Shown here piece by piece: positions 12,351 through 24,361 of a stretch of 64,000 bases of DNA. The DNA is taken from assembly GCA_903813345.2 (NCBI GenBank), contig CAIIXF020000003.1, forward strand, positions 22,767,248-22,831,247, read 5' to 3'. The stretch is from Owenia fusiformis (lineage: Eukaryota > Annelida > Polychaeta > Sabellida > Oweniidae). Numbering within the stretch: the stretch's first letter is position 1; the number at the start of each line of letters is the position of its first letter. The notes beneath the pieces are model-generated. The model saw only the letters and a list, made by a program, of their open reading frames with translations, searched no databases and was not told the DNA's origin. Made by a program: the position numbers and the translations under genes.

Positions 12351-14778
12351 ACTCATATTCCCAAAACTCTTATATCAACTGTTAATGCATACTTACCAAC
12401 GGCATTGGGTATTGTATAATATATGGCAAAAAAACTAATCACGTATCTGTTAGTTTTACTGATAGCCTGTTGAATCACATCATCTATCTCGATAAGTAGA
12501 CCCGATAAATAGGATACTATCAAAACAACAGATGCTAAACGTGACCTTATCTGAATTAGATAAAATACCATTACGATTTCTTCGATAATAAATCCCAGAA
12601 AAAGCTAAATACCACACGGCGAATCCCGATAAGCTTTGCTGACACATTCTATTAGAGCTCCCGTGAGATTACATGGTATAGATGTTAGGTAATATGGCTC
12701 CATAAACACAATCTGTCTAAAAAAGACACATTAGAATACAAAAGAGATAATAGCTCTGTTTCAAAGGGATTATTGAGAGATAAACCGACTTAAGATCTCA
12801 AGGGGTAATGTGTTAATTAGAATAAATCACGTGTTTTGAATAGTACCTATGACCTTATCCAATATTTGGAGCCAAATTAGAAAAAATTACCAAAGCTCTG
12901 TTCTTAAAAGGGAAAATCGGGTGTAAAAGGAAGATGGAACTGCCAAGTAAAGCTAATTGTGTCTGTTGAAAATGTTTGAGTCACTGAAACCAGTAAATTT
13001 ATTTTGATTTTGTCAATATCATGATTTCTAGGAAGTACCAAAGACCCAAATTTTACAGTTATGTATGAGAACATAATGAATACAAATATGAAATCATGTT
13101 CAAGAATTATGAAGTATACATTTCAAGCAAACTTGAAAATATAGTTTAAAGGTCTCATAAAGTATAAGCAGTGGGGTGTAGGTGTTTTATGTTTATAAAT
13201 ACCCAATAGCTGCTAAGCCACACCCCCTGCTTAGAGCTGATTGGCTGTTTGTTATCTGGTAGGCATTTCACATGTTACAAAAGACATCCGGGTGTACCAA
13301 TTAGTTGAAGTTTTCCTCGTTGAATAAAAGTAAGGTTTTGTTCTTTTGTGTGATCTATGCTTTGCATTACGCCACGGTGTGGCCAGCTCATGTATGTTTA
13401 GCAGGGAGTGCCCATGGTAATGGTTTGTTTATTTGTGTGAAGAATCCATGCTTTAGATTACGTCGCAGTGTGGTTGGCTGATGTATGTTTAGCATGGCCA
13501 TGGTAATTGTTGGTGAAGTTGGCATTGTACTCGTAGAAAATTGATGGAGTATACAGATTTTGAAGTTCAGTTGAGCCAGAATGTATCAATAATGTCACAT
13601 AGAACTGTTGAGATAAGCATATTCAATTTTTGAACAAGAGCATATATATAAATGTCAATGATGCTTTGATGCTGTTACAAATAGTGACAGTGGTGGGATG
13701 CAAGTTGATTTTGATAGCTCTCTTTCTACTGCAACTACTCCTTAAATGCAGTTTAACTGGTCGATGTAATGAGATAACGTTGGATATTCAGTCTTTCTAA
13801 TAGTATGTTTTTTATTCAACTATGAGAAATCAATATAGTATGATCACCAGAAAGTATTTAATTTGAATTCAACTGTCTTCATGTAATAGCTCTCTTAATT
13901 TTAAGAACCGGGTGATTGTTATGATTGCAAGTAAAAAAATATGATATTTCACATCAACAAAAGTAATGTTTTTTGGTCAATGTGTTCGCAGTTATTAGAG
14001 TAAAGTGCCTTTATTACCCTTACAATTCAAAATATCTGAATTATGATCGTGTAGCGTCTGACTTTTATCTATTTATAACGATGATTATGACTTATATTGC
14101 TTTCACAGAACAAACATTACTAAGTATTTTGCTCCATTGTAAAGTAATCTGTAACACAACCCTCCTCTCTTAATAATGTTCGATTTCGAACCTTCAGCAC
14201 ATCATTAGATATTTCGAGATTAAACTTCCCCCATTTGGGACTATATTTGACATAAGTACTTATCTAGCACGCCATACATACGTTAGCATAATCACACGTT
14301 GGAAATTTGAATTGACTTATACATCATCTGACAAAGGTTTATAAATCAATGGCGTATATTTGACCAAGGCAACTATGAGTGTAAACAGTCAGACTCGACT
14401 AGATAGGCAAATGTGCGAATTCGATTTCTTCTCATTCAGCTCAAATCCATCGCTATGGCTCAAATTAGTTTATTTGGAAATAAGTTTGTCAAAATACCGA
14501 AATATATTCGCTCATCAAATACCAAAAATAATTGCTCATAAAGCAGAAATTGACTCACTTAGAATAACATTCCAAAGATGTTGTCTGATGAGTTATTAAG
14601 ATGCGCCTGACAATATCGAAGACAATCGCATCTTAAATAATGGCCGTAAAAGTACAATTGCTCCATTATTTTCCAATTCAAATCAAATAAGCCATTTGTA
14701 GTTGATATGAATCAAGCACGATTCAGAACTTAATTTAGGATGACGATTGCAAACATAGACATGAACACAAATGTGTAC
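12350..14778. other. Intergenic; one short tandem duplication
   Basis: No gene is recognised. A diverged duplication of about 85-90 bp lies at 13340-13515: both halves share TTGTGTGA…ATGCTTT…ATTACG and TGATGTATGTTTAGCA-like words. The rest is AT-rich sequence without clear structure. Confidence 0.45.
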
Positions 14779-14779
14779 A

Positions 14780-16253
14780 ATATGTCCCCACCAATGGTTG
14801 ATCCCATCAAATGGTTATCCTGAAAATGAGTAGACAAGACTTTACTGACACAATTTGAGGACGGAAAGTCCAAAATGGCTGCCTTAAAATTTACCCAGAA
14901 TCCCCAAAAATTAGCTAGTTCTAGATTTTCATACTAAGAATCACCCCTGAAAATTTGAAATTGATCCGTGAAACAGTTAAACAAGACTTTACAGACAAGA
15001 TTTTAGGATGGAAAATCCAAAATGGCTGCCTTGACATTTACCCAGAATGTCAAAAAACTAATCAGTTCTAGATTTTCATACTAAGAATCATCCCTGAAAA
15101 TTTGAAATTGATCTACCAAACGGTTCACCTGAAAACGCGTAGACAAGACTTTACAGACAAGATTTTAGGACAGAAAATCCAAAATGGCTGCCTTGACATT
15201 TACCCAGAATGCCAAAAAACTAATCAGATCTAGGTTTTCATACTAAGAATCATCCCTGAAAATTTGAAATTGATCTAACAAACGGTTCACCTGGAAATGC
15301 GTAGACAAGACTTTACAGACAAGATTTTAGGACGGAAAATCCAAAATGGCTGCCTTGACATTTACCCAGAACGCCAAAAAAAACTAATCAGATCTAGATT
15401 TTCATACTAAGAATCATCCCTGAAAATTTGAAATTGATCTACCAAACGGTTCACCTGGAAATGCGTAGACAAGACTTTACAGACAAGATTTTAGGACGGA
15501 AAATCCAAAATGGCTGCCTTGACATTTACCCAGAACGCCAAAAAACTAATCAGATCTAGATTTTCATACTAAGATTCATCCCTGAAAATTTGAAATTGAT
15601 CTACCAAACGGTTCACCTGAAAACGTGTAGACAAGACTTTACAGACAAGATTTTAGGACGGAAAAAACCAAAATGGCCGACAATAAAAAAGTGATTACGA
15701 GTTTTTGCTGATTTCCTTTTACAAAATTATCACATATAACTACTGTTAACAATAACATAGGCTTTTTCAACAAAGTACACCTGGAATTATTTATAAAGCT
15801 ACTAAATAGTTAAAGTATGAAAACTCAAAAACACCATTCAATATGATACAAAGTATTATCGCGCGCTAACTTTTCTTCAGACATTCAAAATGGCTGACAT
15901 GACTGGGCTAACAGGTCCAAAACCTAATCAGATGTAGAATGAAGTGAGCTGAACAAGATGTTAAAGTTTTAAAAGCAACTGTGAAGCCGTTTTTCTTAAA
16001 GTTTGCAGACAAGGATTTTAGCATTTGACCTCACAATGGCCGACAGGAAGTAGCTATCGAGTTAATTTTTTTTCATCCACATCTGTATGCACTCACAAGT
16101 TAATTCGTGAAAATTTGAAGGTGATACCTGTAGCGGTTTTGGAGAAAACTGCCGGACGTACGGACGGACAGACAGACAGACAACCAGACAGACGGACGGA
16201 CGGACGGACGCGCCTAGGACGACAATATGGCCCCACACTATGTGGTGGGGACA
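14780..16253. repeat. Element with 162-bp tandem repeat core and GACG-type microsatellite
   Basis: The left edge reads ATGTCCCCACCA and the right edge TGGTGGGGACAT, an inverted pair. Inside is an array of about five to six units. CAAAATGGCTGCC starts at 14871, 15018, 15180, 15342 and 15506, with a diverged copy at 15669, so the period is mostly 162-164 bp (first step 147). Near the right edge (about 16155-16215) is a GACGGACAGACAGAC-type microsatellite. No coding frame is supported; one 86-codon frame over the microsatellite is a by-product. Confidence 0.8.
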
Positions 16254-16254
16254 T

Positions 16255-17850
16255 AAAAAGGCAAATTTATTCAGCCAGTGTGTAATACACCTTATGTTTT
16301 GTCACGGGAATTATTTGTACTGGACTTTAGTGTATGTGACACGGAAATCAAAGTCGATTACTTTATTATTATATCTGATTGATTGAGTAAACCATCGTAG
16401 CACAATACTAACACGTTTTTGATTTATTACACCAAATAATGAAACCTTGTTATAACGTTATGGAATCGTGTTAGATCGTCATTATTTTCTCGTTTGCCAT
16501 TGATTTCGCATCGAAACTCTTAGGAACGTGATAACGTCTCACAAGGCTTTTGACTGTCTATTCTTATATTAAAAATCAAATAAGTTCATGTTGATTACAA
16601 CGGGGGACATAGAATGGTTGCGTGATAATAACAACAGACAACCTGATTGAATCCACGAGAAGACTTCTCTCAACAGTATTTCTGTTCTATTATTGGTAAC
16701 CAAATGTCTGGTTGCATTTTCCCAATCCGTTCTCTGGGATGTGTGTCATCAGAGGGATTCACTATAGGACCCTCAAAGAAATAGTGGGAACTACTGATTA
16801 GATAACATCATCAACCGTTTTACGCCTCCGAAATGGTGCCTGTTCGTTGTGATTTTATTGTTATGCAAAGTACAAATATTAGATATTTTCATCGACTTAT
16901 TTGGGTTTGTGTTCGTGACTCCTATAGCTTTCAGCAGTATATAACCAATTCAAGTCAGTAACATAGTAATTGTACAATTAATTCAGAAACATACAATTGA
17001 TACATCGTAATTTCATGTAGGTCGTGAGCCATAAATAAGTAATGAATCGTGCGAACGCTCTTCATTATTATGACCGTTCAATAATTAAAATTAGCTCCGA
17101 TTTCTTATTGATACGCTTGATGATAATATAACTAATTTACAATTATTCGATGAATCCACTTAATACAGGTTTGTTAAGTCAGTTACAAAGCAGGGTATAC
17201 TATATGTATTGCCTATATCATTTTCACTTGCTGATAATAGCGTTTTAACTTCAGAAAGAATGAAAAACCCAAAACGTATTACAAGTTTTATTTGATATAT
17301 TCAGTTGCTTTTCATTTTGCTTTCTACAGCCAGAAATCATGGAACTACTACTTCAGTAAACTAAAACATTCCATACATTCAACAGTTTTGATTATCTGGA
17401 AATTAATACCTCTGGAAAGAACCTTGGAACCATGGATCAAAAAGGTGAAAGCAGTTTGCCAATATATAGTAACAACTACTCCAGATGTAGAGTTGAAATT
17501 GAAACTTGTTCCTTTGTTCATGAATATACACTTAAAGTGTTAATGACTTCCAATACGTGATTCAAACTCCTCAGAACTCTAATTATTTCTCACTCACTTG
17601 GAACTTGGAAGTTCTAAGTGAATTGGTTTAATCCAATACTAGAATACTAGAAAGATGCAAGGGAAACTCAATGCCATGATATTAGTAATACGTCACTACT
17701 AATAGGCACTGTAACGATTCCCAAATATCATTATCTGTGAGAAGAAGACCCTATGTATGTGTAGGCCTAGGCCTAAATCAACTTGGATATTTTGGTGCAA
17801 TTTTAATGAATATAAATCCAAATAAGGCACATGACGTGAACCAAATGACA
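16255..17850. other. Intergenic, nothing recognised
   Basis: AT-rich sequence with no exon, RNA gene or repeat that I could support. Confidence 0.4.
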
Positions 17851-18440
17851 CCACCAAAACACACAGGTACCGTCTATCATGTGAACGAATTTGAAGAAAA
17901 TCCAACGAGCGGTTTTCCTGGAATCGCAATGCCAAGATGAATCGAAAACCTTTCAAAATGGCTGCCAGATAATACGATCGCCGCCAAAAAGCTGCTCTAG
18001 AATTTGGTACTCTCTAACGTGCGTTCAAAGAAACTAAGAGAGTTCAATTCTAAGTTTTCCTGGAATTGCAATTTATTACGACTTTTATCTGATAAAAACT
18101 TACAAAATGGCAGTCAAAAATGTCCATAATTGCCGCCAGTTAAACAAGATTGCCGCCCATATCTTGTAAAATTGATTGAATAGAACACCGACTGATGTGC
18201 AAAAATGGCAAGTTGTTATGGAACCTACTCATTTCTTCTGCCAGCTCTAAAACTTGATATCCTCAATATCCGGGCCTCTATCATGTGAAGAAAATCCAAT
18301 GCGCGGTTTTTCTGGAATCATAATGGCCGCGAGAAAACAAGATGGCTGCCCAAAAGTTAATCAGCTATAGAATTTGGTATCCTCTATCGTGTGAAGGAAC
18401 TTGAAGAAAACCCAATGAGTAAGCTTAGTTCTGGTATTGC
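17850..18440. repeat. Diverged tandem repeat block
   Basis: Related phrases recur in direct order: a GTGAA(C/G)…GAAGAAAA…CCAA(T/C)G opening, a TTCTGGAAT(C/T)G-like phrase, and AAAATGGC(T/A)G… Copies begin near 17872, 18284 and 18398, with a partial one near 18020. The words ATGGCTGCC and a CTCTATC…GTG phrase tie the copies together. The units are degraded, with unequal spacing. Not coding. Confidence 0.5.
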
Positions 18441-19139
18441 GATGACAAAAAACCGAAACGTCCCACGAAAATGCTCACGATCATGCCACCAACACAATTG
18501 TAAAACACCGGCGGTACGATAAAAACTAATCTGTATATACAAATTGACAGGTGTATAGGTTTGTCCTTCATGGTATTATCACCTAACCATAGATTCATAG
18601 GCATAGGCATAGGCCTACCGGTCCTTTGAAATTGACATTTCACCCAATTTTAAAACGTAATGAAATTGTAACACGGCTTTTGTGAGTTATTGTGTTTTAT
18701 GGATTATGGCAACGGCTTTTGTGAATGGATGTTGACCCTTTGAAACGCCTACGGACTTGGAGACTGGATTTTATCTATCCCACATCATTTGAGACTGAAT
18801 GCTCTATCTTCTATGAGTACTTGTATCTTCAACTATTTTTGATGTTATGAGTATTTGCTATCAATTTCTAATTTTTTCTTCAACATGTATTGTCATGACT
18901 TCAGTATGAATGAAATGTACCTTGGTGTTCTGGTCTTGGATTGTGATATCGGTTCCTGAATGGTGGGGGAAAGGGGGTATTAGACATTGTTTCTTTTCAC
19001 GTTAGATCATGGTTTTGGGATATATGGGATTTGTTTTTCTTGACTGGATGCACTTAGAGTTTGCTTTTTCTTGTTAAGTTTCATTACAACTTTTGGTCCT
19101 TTCCCTTTGGCACTTGTGCTTAGATATTTTCACATATCG
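18441..19139. other. Intergenic, nothing recognised
   Basis: No gene or clear repeat is seen. A short run of GGCATAGGCATAGGCCTA at about 18600-18617 is the only local repetition. Confidence 0.4.
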
Positions 19140-19620
19140 TTAGCTAGACAAGTTGTGTACGATTCCAGCCAATCCGAACAAAATATTTTATATAACTGGG
19201 TTGCATTATATCACTCTACAGATTGAAATTGATGCTTTGCCAACTTGAACCATGCAACAATTTCATTGAAAATATCGCAGATGTTGGCCAGATCGTTTTG
19301 TAGTAGGATCTTCAAGCCTCAAAGAATAATTCGGAAAACCTTTGAGCTTCAGATCCTACTACAAAAGAATCTAGCCGGGATATATGGAAATATCTTCTTT
19401 TAGTGATATCGTATCCTTAAGGTGATTTCTTACCTTTCTCAAATATTTTACAATGTGTGAAAGGAATTAAAGACTTGGTGCATTGTGACTGATTCATTCC
19501 ACTCATCAGGCGTTGCGGTCATGCAAAGATTTGAAAACAACACCTTCAGAGGAATTATTTAATCCACAATGCACTGAGTCCATGGCTTAAATCCGTAAAT
19601 ACTCCATTTATATAACATTC
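19140..19620. repeat. Dispersed repeat, copy 1 (copy 2 at 35985-36380)
   Basis: This stretch and 35985-36380 share a long series of ordered phrases in the same orientation: AGCTAG(A/G)CAAG, GATTGAAATTGATGCTTTGC followed by CAACTTGA, CTTTTAGTGAT, GGCGTTG, GTCATGCAAAGATTT and GGCTTAAATCC. They are two copies of one old interspersed repeat. Copy 1 has an extra hairpin insertion (19284-19375). Class unknown; no coding frame. Confidence 0.65.
19284..19375. repeat. Short hairpin element inside the dispersed repeat
   Basis: GTTTTGTAGTAGGATCTTC followed by AAGCCTCAAAG pairs with CTTTGAGCTTCAGATCC then TACTACAAAAG across a ~15-base loop. The hairpin is absent from the related copy at 35985-36380, which suggests it was inserted as a tiny foldback MITE. 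Confidence 0.6.
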
Positions 19621-19961
19621 CAGTGTAATATACTTAGCTGACTTGTCTGCGAAAAGACTGTGTTGAGATCATCATTTGCTAAAGGTTATTGCAATCCAAT
19701 TAGCAAGGTTTTTAATGATAAAATCTGGATATTTCTATTTTCGATTCGATCAAGAAAAGAAATGGATATCCCTCATTGATGTTAGATGTTAGAGACGCAG
19801 TTAGTGATGCAACTATTGGTTTGATAATCGAGTAAACTGCCTAACTGCGTAATTGTGTCATCCACATTTCATTATGGATAATCCAGTATTCTTGTTAAAC
19901 GATGTTATATCCCATACTTACTGTGATTCCATGAACACAACGAGCGGGAATATATAATATA

Positions 19962-20645
19962 CAGGGTGGTCAAAAAAAAGAAAACCCTGCATTTTCCTAA
20001 TATCTTTGTCATTTAAGGAGTTACTCCCTGATATTTCACACATTTGTATATGATTCAATTTCCTACCATGCTATTAAACTCCATGACCATCAGACTGATA
20101 GTCACAATTTTACAGCACTTTGAATAACATGCTTCAAGTTTGGCCATCATCGCGCTGTAGGCAAACCAGCACAGTTGTCAATGGGCCGAATGCATTCCTC
20201 AGCAGGTATGGCCTGACTGATTCGGATGATCTCACTTTTGAGGTTTGTGATTGTCCTGAGGTCATTCTCATACACTTTTTTCCTTGCCATATCCCTACAG
20301 GGACATTTTGGACGGGGAGTGCAGGTGGCCCGACAGCGCAATAGTGGCCACTATGTTCTGTAAAGTGCTGTAACATTGTGACTATCAATCTGATGGTCAT
20401 GAAATAAAGTAGGCTGGTAGGGAATTGAATAATTAATCTTGCTGGAAGACTGTATCCCCCCGTCACCTTCACTCTCTTTACCTGGCAATATACAGAGAGA
20501 AGGATAAAGGGGGGGGGGAGTACAGGGTCTTTTAAGCACGACTATTGAATAATATACAAATGTGCAAAATATCAGGGAGTTATTTCTTAAAATGACAAAT
20601 ATATGAGGAAAATGGTGTAAGGGTTTCCATTTCTTTACCACCCTG
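19962..20645 (-). mobile_element. Mariner-like element keeping the transposase C-terminus
   Basis: The ends CAGGGTGGTCAAAAAAAAG and its imperfect inverse (TTTCTTTACCACCCTG) bound 684 bp with arms of about 150 bp. TA flanks the left end; the right-hand TA is not preserved. On the minus strand (20341-20147) the frame reads MARKKVYENDLRTITNLKSE followed by IIRISQAIP. This matches the family pattern W-G-x-L-K-x-K-V-Y-x-N-x-x-x-T-x-x-x-L-K-x-x-I near the C-terminus of Tc1/mariner transposases. The catalytic core is missing, so the copy is non-autonomous. Confidence 0.78.
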
Positions 20646-20694
20646 GGCTACTAAATATATAAACGTTATATAGGATTTTTAAAATAAACCCAAC

Positions 20695-21130
20695 TCTAAT
20701 GTTAACCAGTAGCCTTACACCTAACCCCTCACCATAAATTTAACCCTAACCCCTAACCCTAACATTAACCCTAAACCTAGTAAACCTAACCTTGACCTTA
20801 AATCATCAGCCCTAACCCTAACATTAACCCTAAACCTAGTAAACCTAACCTTGACCTTAAATCATCAGCCCTAACCCTAACATTAACCCTAAACCTAGTA
20901 AACCTAACCTTGACCTTAAATCATCAGCCCTAACCCTAACATTAACCCTAAACCTAGTAAACCTAACCTTGACCTTAAATCATCAGCACTAACCCTAACA
21001 TTAACCCTAATCCTAGTAAACCTAACCTTGACCTTAAATCATCAGCCCTAACCCTAACGTTAACCCTAAATCTTAACGATAACATTAACAACAAATCAAA
21101 AGTCCCAACCCCTAACCCTAAAGCCTTATC
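20695..21130. repeat. Interstitial telomere-like repeats with a 59-bp higher-order unit
   Basis: The block is rich in CCCTAA, CCTAAC and close variants. Within it a unit recurs exactly every 59 bp: ATCATCAG starts at 20802, 20861, 20920, 20979 and 21038. Each unit holds AACCCTAACATTAACCC, then CCTAGTAAACCTAACCTTG, then ACCTTAAATC. The flanks are irregular CCCTAA-like repeats. This is an internal remnant of TTAGGG-type sequence turned into a minisatellite, not a chromosome end. Confidence 0.9.
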
Positions 21131-21417
21131 CCTGATCCTAACATTAATCCCAACAGTGTAAAAAAGTTAGGTTAAAAAAAGGAAATCGAAGAACTGAAAA
21201 CCTCGAAACCTTTTTTGTATTTTTTCGATTAAACTAATCGTATCGAAATTATCGAAACATATTTTTTCTATTAAACTAATGAAATCAAAAATCGACACCA
21301 AGGTCCAAGACAAACAGTTCCAACCATGCATTTCAACCATGCTCCATTAGGAATTGTATTTCGAAAATGTCCATCCCTTTTAATTGTGGCCGAATCTAAG
21401 AAGGTGATGTCTTTGTA

Positions 21418-23061
21418 CACTGTTGCTCATAAATATGGAATATTAGATTTGGCAGCTCAGAATTCAAATTTTGGAGTAAGAGAATATTTATTTGGAGTCG
21501 GTTCAGACATTTATTTTCTAGGCAAATTATAACCACATATTTCATCTACAAATCAAAGTTATTTAGAGAAAAGATATTCACATTTAAATTTAGAAAATTA
21601 CTCTTAATTAATCAGGGGTAAGCTAAGAATTTTGCATTTTCAAAACACCCCGATCCAAATCGTCATGTAAAACAGATCAAACAAAATAAACATCTGGTCA
21701 TGAAGATTGAAGTGTCCTCTATCCAATGATATCACTTATATGCAGTATGTCCTCTTTGTGCTGCAATCAGAGCATCAACCCTACGGGACCAGCATTGAAT
21801 GAAACATCTGACCTTTCTAAGTGAAATAAGGCCCCATTCCTCAATTTAAGCAGTGCGTAACGTGTCTAAATTTTGAGGTTGGGGTCCAAGTCACGCATCT
21901 CATTACCAAGGTCATCCCACATTTGCTCTGCATTAGCCTGATTGGCTGACTTTTGTGCCTATGGTAGCTGGTCCACATTGCCTGCCCTGATGTAATCCAA
22001 CACGATGCCAATAGCATATGCAACAGCATGATCATTCTGCAGATGAATGTTGCCCCAAAACACTCTGTTTACATGTGGTACTTGATGGAGGTCCAAAAGG
22101 TCAGTTTACTCTGAAATTATGTTTGGGAATCACCAAGGGGGTGCAATTTTTGAAAGTATTGCTCCAAACAACCTCTGTAATACTGCTCTAAACATAAATA
22201 GGGTCACCTTCGTGGACTGCCACATCAGTATGTGTCCTTATTGCCTCTTTCCTCTGGTCTACGACAGAAACGAACACACTTATCAACTTTGTGGAGGACA
22301 CATCTTATTTCTTCACATGCTGTCATATGACACAAAAGATTAGGTGCAACGTTTTCGTGCTTTCCTGCCCATTGAAGGCACCTTTCTTTGTTATGATCAG
22401 TCAGCTGTGGTTTCTTTAAAGGTCTCATGGCCTTGCATCCGTTCTAAAGAAACCACTGGTTGTCTATAGCTCTGGAACACAGGTTTTGAGGTGAGACAGC
22501 CATTCATCTCGTACTACTGGTTGACTTAAAGCGATTTTGATGACATAAATGCAGCAGGTGGTGGTCTTTTCTTAAATTATTCTCTCTAGGGTTACTATTG
22601 CTGTGACCTGGAGTCATATTCCAATGCCTTTGATACCACTGCAGAATTTTAGAGACTGTTCCTGACACACCCCTAGGGTCCTGGCAATGGCAGTTTGTTT
22701 CTTGCCAGAGAGCGCCATCCCTATGACCTGCCATGCTCTTTTTCGCTTATTTTATGGGGCATGCCTTCTAAAAACTCTTCCAACTCTAAATTAAAGTTTT
22801 ATAAAATGTGCACAATGATTACAACTAAGATTTGGACACCTCTTTCAAGTTACCAATATCATGAGGTCATGGGGTAACCTGAGTGAATACAACTTTAGTC
22901 AACCATAAATGTTTTAACTTTTCATACCAATCAGTTTTATATGCAAAACTGATGAGGGAATGAGAACACATTACAAATTTTCATCAAAATGTTATCATTT
23001 TGTAGAAATTCCATCAAACAGTTCGTATCTACAAAATATTCCATATTTATGAGCAACAGTG
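21418..23061 (-). mobile_element. Tc1-like transposon, nearly full length, inactive
   Basis: The ends CACTGTTGCTCATAAATATG and its inverse are flanked by TA (21416-21417, 23062-23063). The 1644-bp length is normal for Tc1 elements. The interior carries a broken transposase on the minus strand (21732-22762). Confidence 0.9.
21732..22762 (-). pseudogene. Tc1 transposase pseudogene (DDE type)
   Basis: Read on the minus strand across frameshifts, the ~343-codon span shows the Tc1 plan in order. The first helix-turn-helix lies near 22735-22670 (GMALSGKKQTAIARTLGV). The second, with linker, is near 22650-22505 (GTVSKILQWYQRHWNMTPG, then DHHLLHLCHQNRF). The start of the catalytic domain is near 22428-22225 (RPLKKPQLTDHNKERCLQWA, later LHKVDKCVRFCRRPEERG). 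Then come QNDHAVAYAIGIVL and the Glu-containing block AEQMWDDLGNEMRDLDPN near 21930-21870. The end is near 21735 (RRVDALIAAQRGHTAYK, stop). The order and length match an intact ~340-residue Tc1 transposase. Several frame changes and an eroded SPDLNP block mean it cannot work. It would have cut and pasted the surrounding element at TA sites. Confidence 0.88.
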
Positions 23062-23195
23062 TATAATCCTAACCTCAGCTAAGGGATACATCTGTTATGG
23101 ATACGGGCTTTATCCCGAAGAATATATGTGTATCTATCAAGAGAACACCGAAAAGTCAGAATACGGTGTACAATAATTAAGTTGAAGTCTTACTA

Positions 23196-24359
23196 CAGGG
23201 TGTCCACAAAAAAGTATACACAACTTCAAAACAAAATAACTAGCATCCTGAGCGTTTTTTTTAATACAAAGGTAAGGCAAAAAGCCTTATTTGTTAACCA
23301 AGAAATGGTACCTACTATATCATGTAACTGTCATGGATGACTGAGCAATCATGATCATTCTGATGGTGGTAAAATTAGCGCTGTGCCAAGTTATCTTCTT
23401 GTGTAGTAATCGATGTGTAAGGCTAAGTATTATTTTTCTCTTGCATTATGTTAGAGGACAGGACTTTCATAATGAACTGGACTGGGGGCTGAGTAACTCT
23501 CTTATGAAAAGAAAGTTTGGCAAAAAGCTTAATTTACTAAAATAGGCCTGCAAATGGTTCAACTGACACCTGAGCAGTAGAGACAACAAAAAGTTCTAAA
23601 AAGCAAGTCCAGTGTACTGTTTTAGAACCCCTATTCTTACTATAGAAAATAGATTCTAGCAATACTGTCCCACATGAATCTACTTGTTGAGACTCAATCA
23701 ACTTGAGTTCTTTTGGGATAATGAGGATTTTTAGCAATGGTGTATTGAATTAAATGGGGGATACAATAGACTTCAAAGCTGCATATCATCATGTAGACGT
23801 CTCATTGCTTTTCAAGAGGCTCATTTGGTCAAATTTCCCCAGAGGGAGGTAGCAATAAAAAGTTATGGAAAATTATGCAAAAAGGTTTAAAACATGGTAA
23901 TAGTTTGAATTTGAACAATAATAATACTTTGAACACAAAAAATCATTGTATCAATCCTACTTGAATGCTAACTTGGCACAGTGCTGATTTTGCCACCATT
24001 CATAAAAGTAATGATTACTCAATCATCCATGACAGTTACATAATGATCTAGGTACCATTTGATGGAAGACAAGCTAGGCCTTATATTGCTACCTTTGAAT
24101 TTATTTTAAATTGCTCAGAGTTCTGGTGGCCTTGAAGTTGCAGGGACGGATCTGGGAATCAACAAGGGGGGGGGCAAATTTCTGGTCTGAGAAAAAATGT
24201 TAGGCCCCTAAAACCAAAAGGTGGGCCCAAATTTAGAAATTTTGAGGCCCATTTTCTTCAAAATTTGGCCTAACATTTTGACCAAAAAGGCCCATTTTTC
24301 TGGCACCCCCCCCCCCAGATCCGCCAGTGAGTTGTGTATACTTTTTTGTGGACGACCTG
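23196..24359 (+). mobile_element. Mariner-like derivative with long inverted arms and an insertion
   Basis: The ends CAGGGTGTCCACAAAAAAGT and CTTTTTTGTGGACGACCTG face each other inside TA (23194-23195, 24360-24361). The arms pair for about 200 bp, for example GTCATGGATGACTGAGCAATC against its inverse near 24010-24035. The right arm is split by the foldback at 24141-24330. Near 23553 on the plus strand a frame opens MVQLTPEQ and then hits a stop. LTPEQ near the N-terminus is common in one branch of mariner-like transposases, so this may be the start of the lost gene. Confidence 0.75.
24141..24330. mobile_element. 190-bp foldback MITE with 4-bp target duplication
   Basis: The ends CAGGGACGGATCTGG and CAGATCCGCCAGTGA are inverse copies, and GTTG is duplicated on both sides (24137-24140, 24331-24334). 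The interior is a near-palindrome of GGCCCAAATTT-type words with G and C runs. It interrupts the right arm of the mariner-like element at 23196-24359, so it is younger than that element. A relative lies at 60497-60713. Confidence 0.8.
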
Positions 24360-24361
24360 TA

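Noticed and set aside
20760-21070. CRISPR array or true telomere
   Set aside because: Regular 59-bp spacing could suggest a repeat-spacer array, but the whole unit repeats with no unique spacers, the context is animal nuclear DNA, and single-copy sequence continues on both sides.
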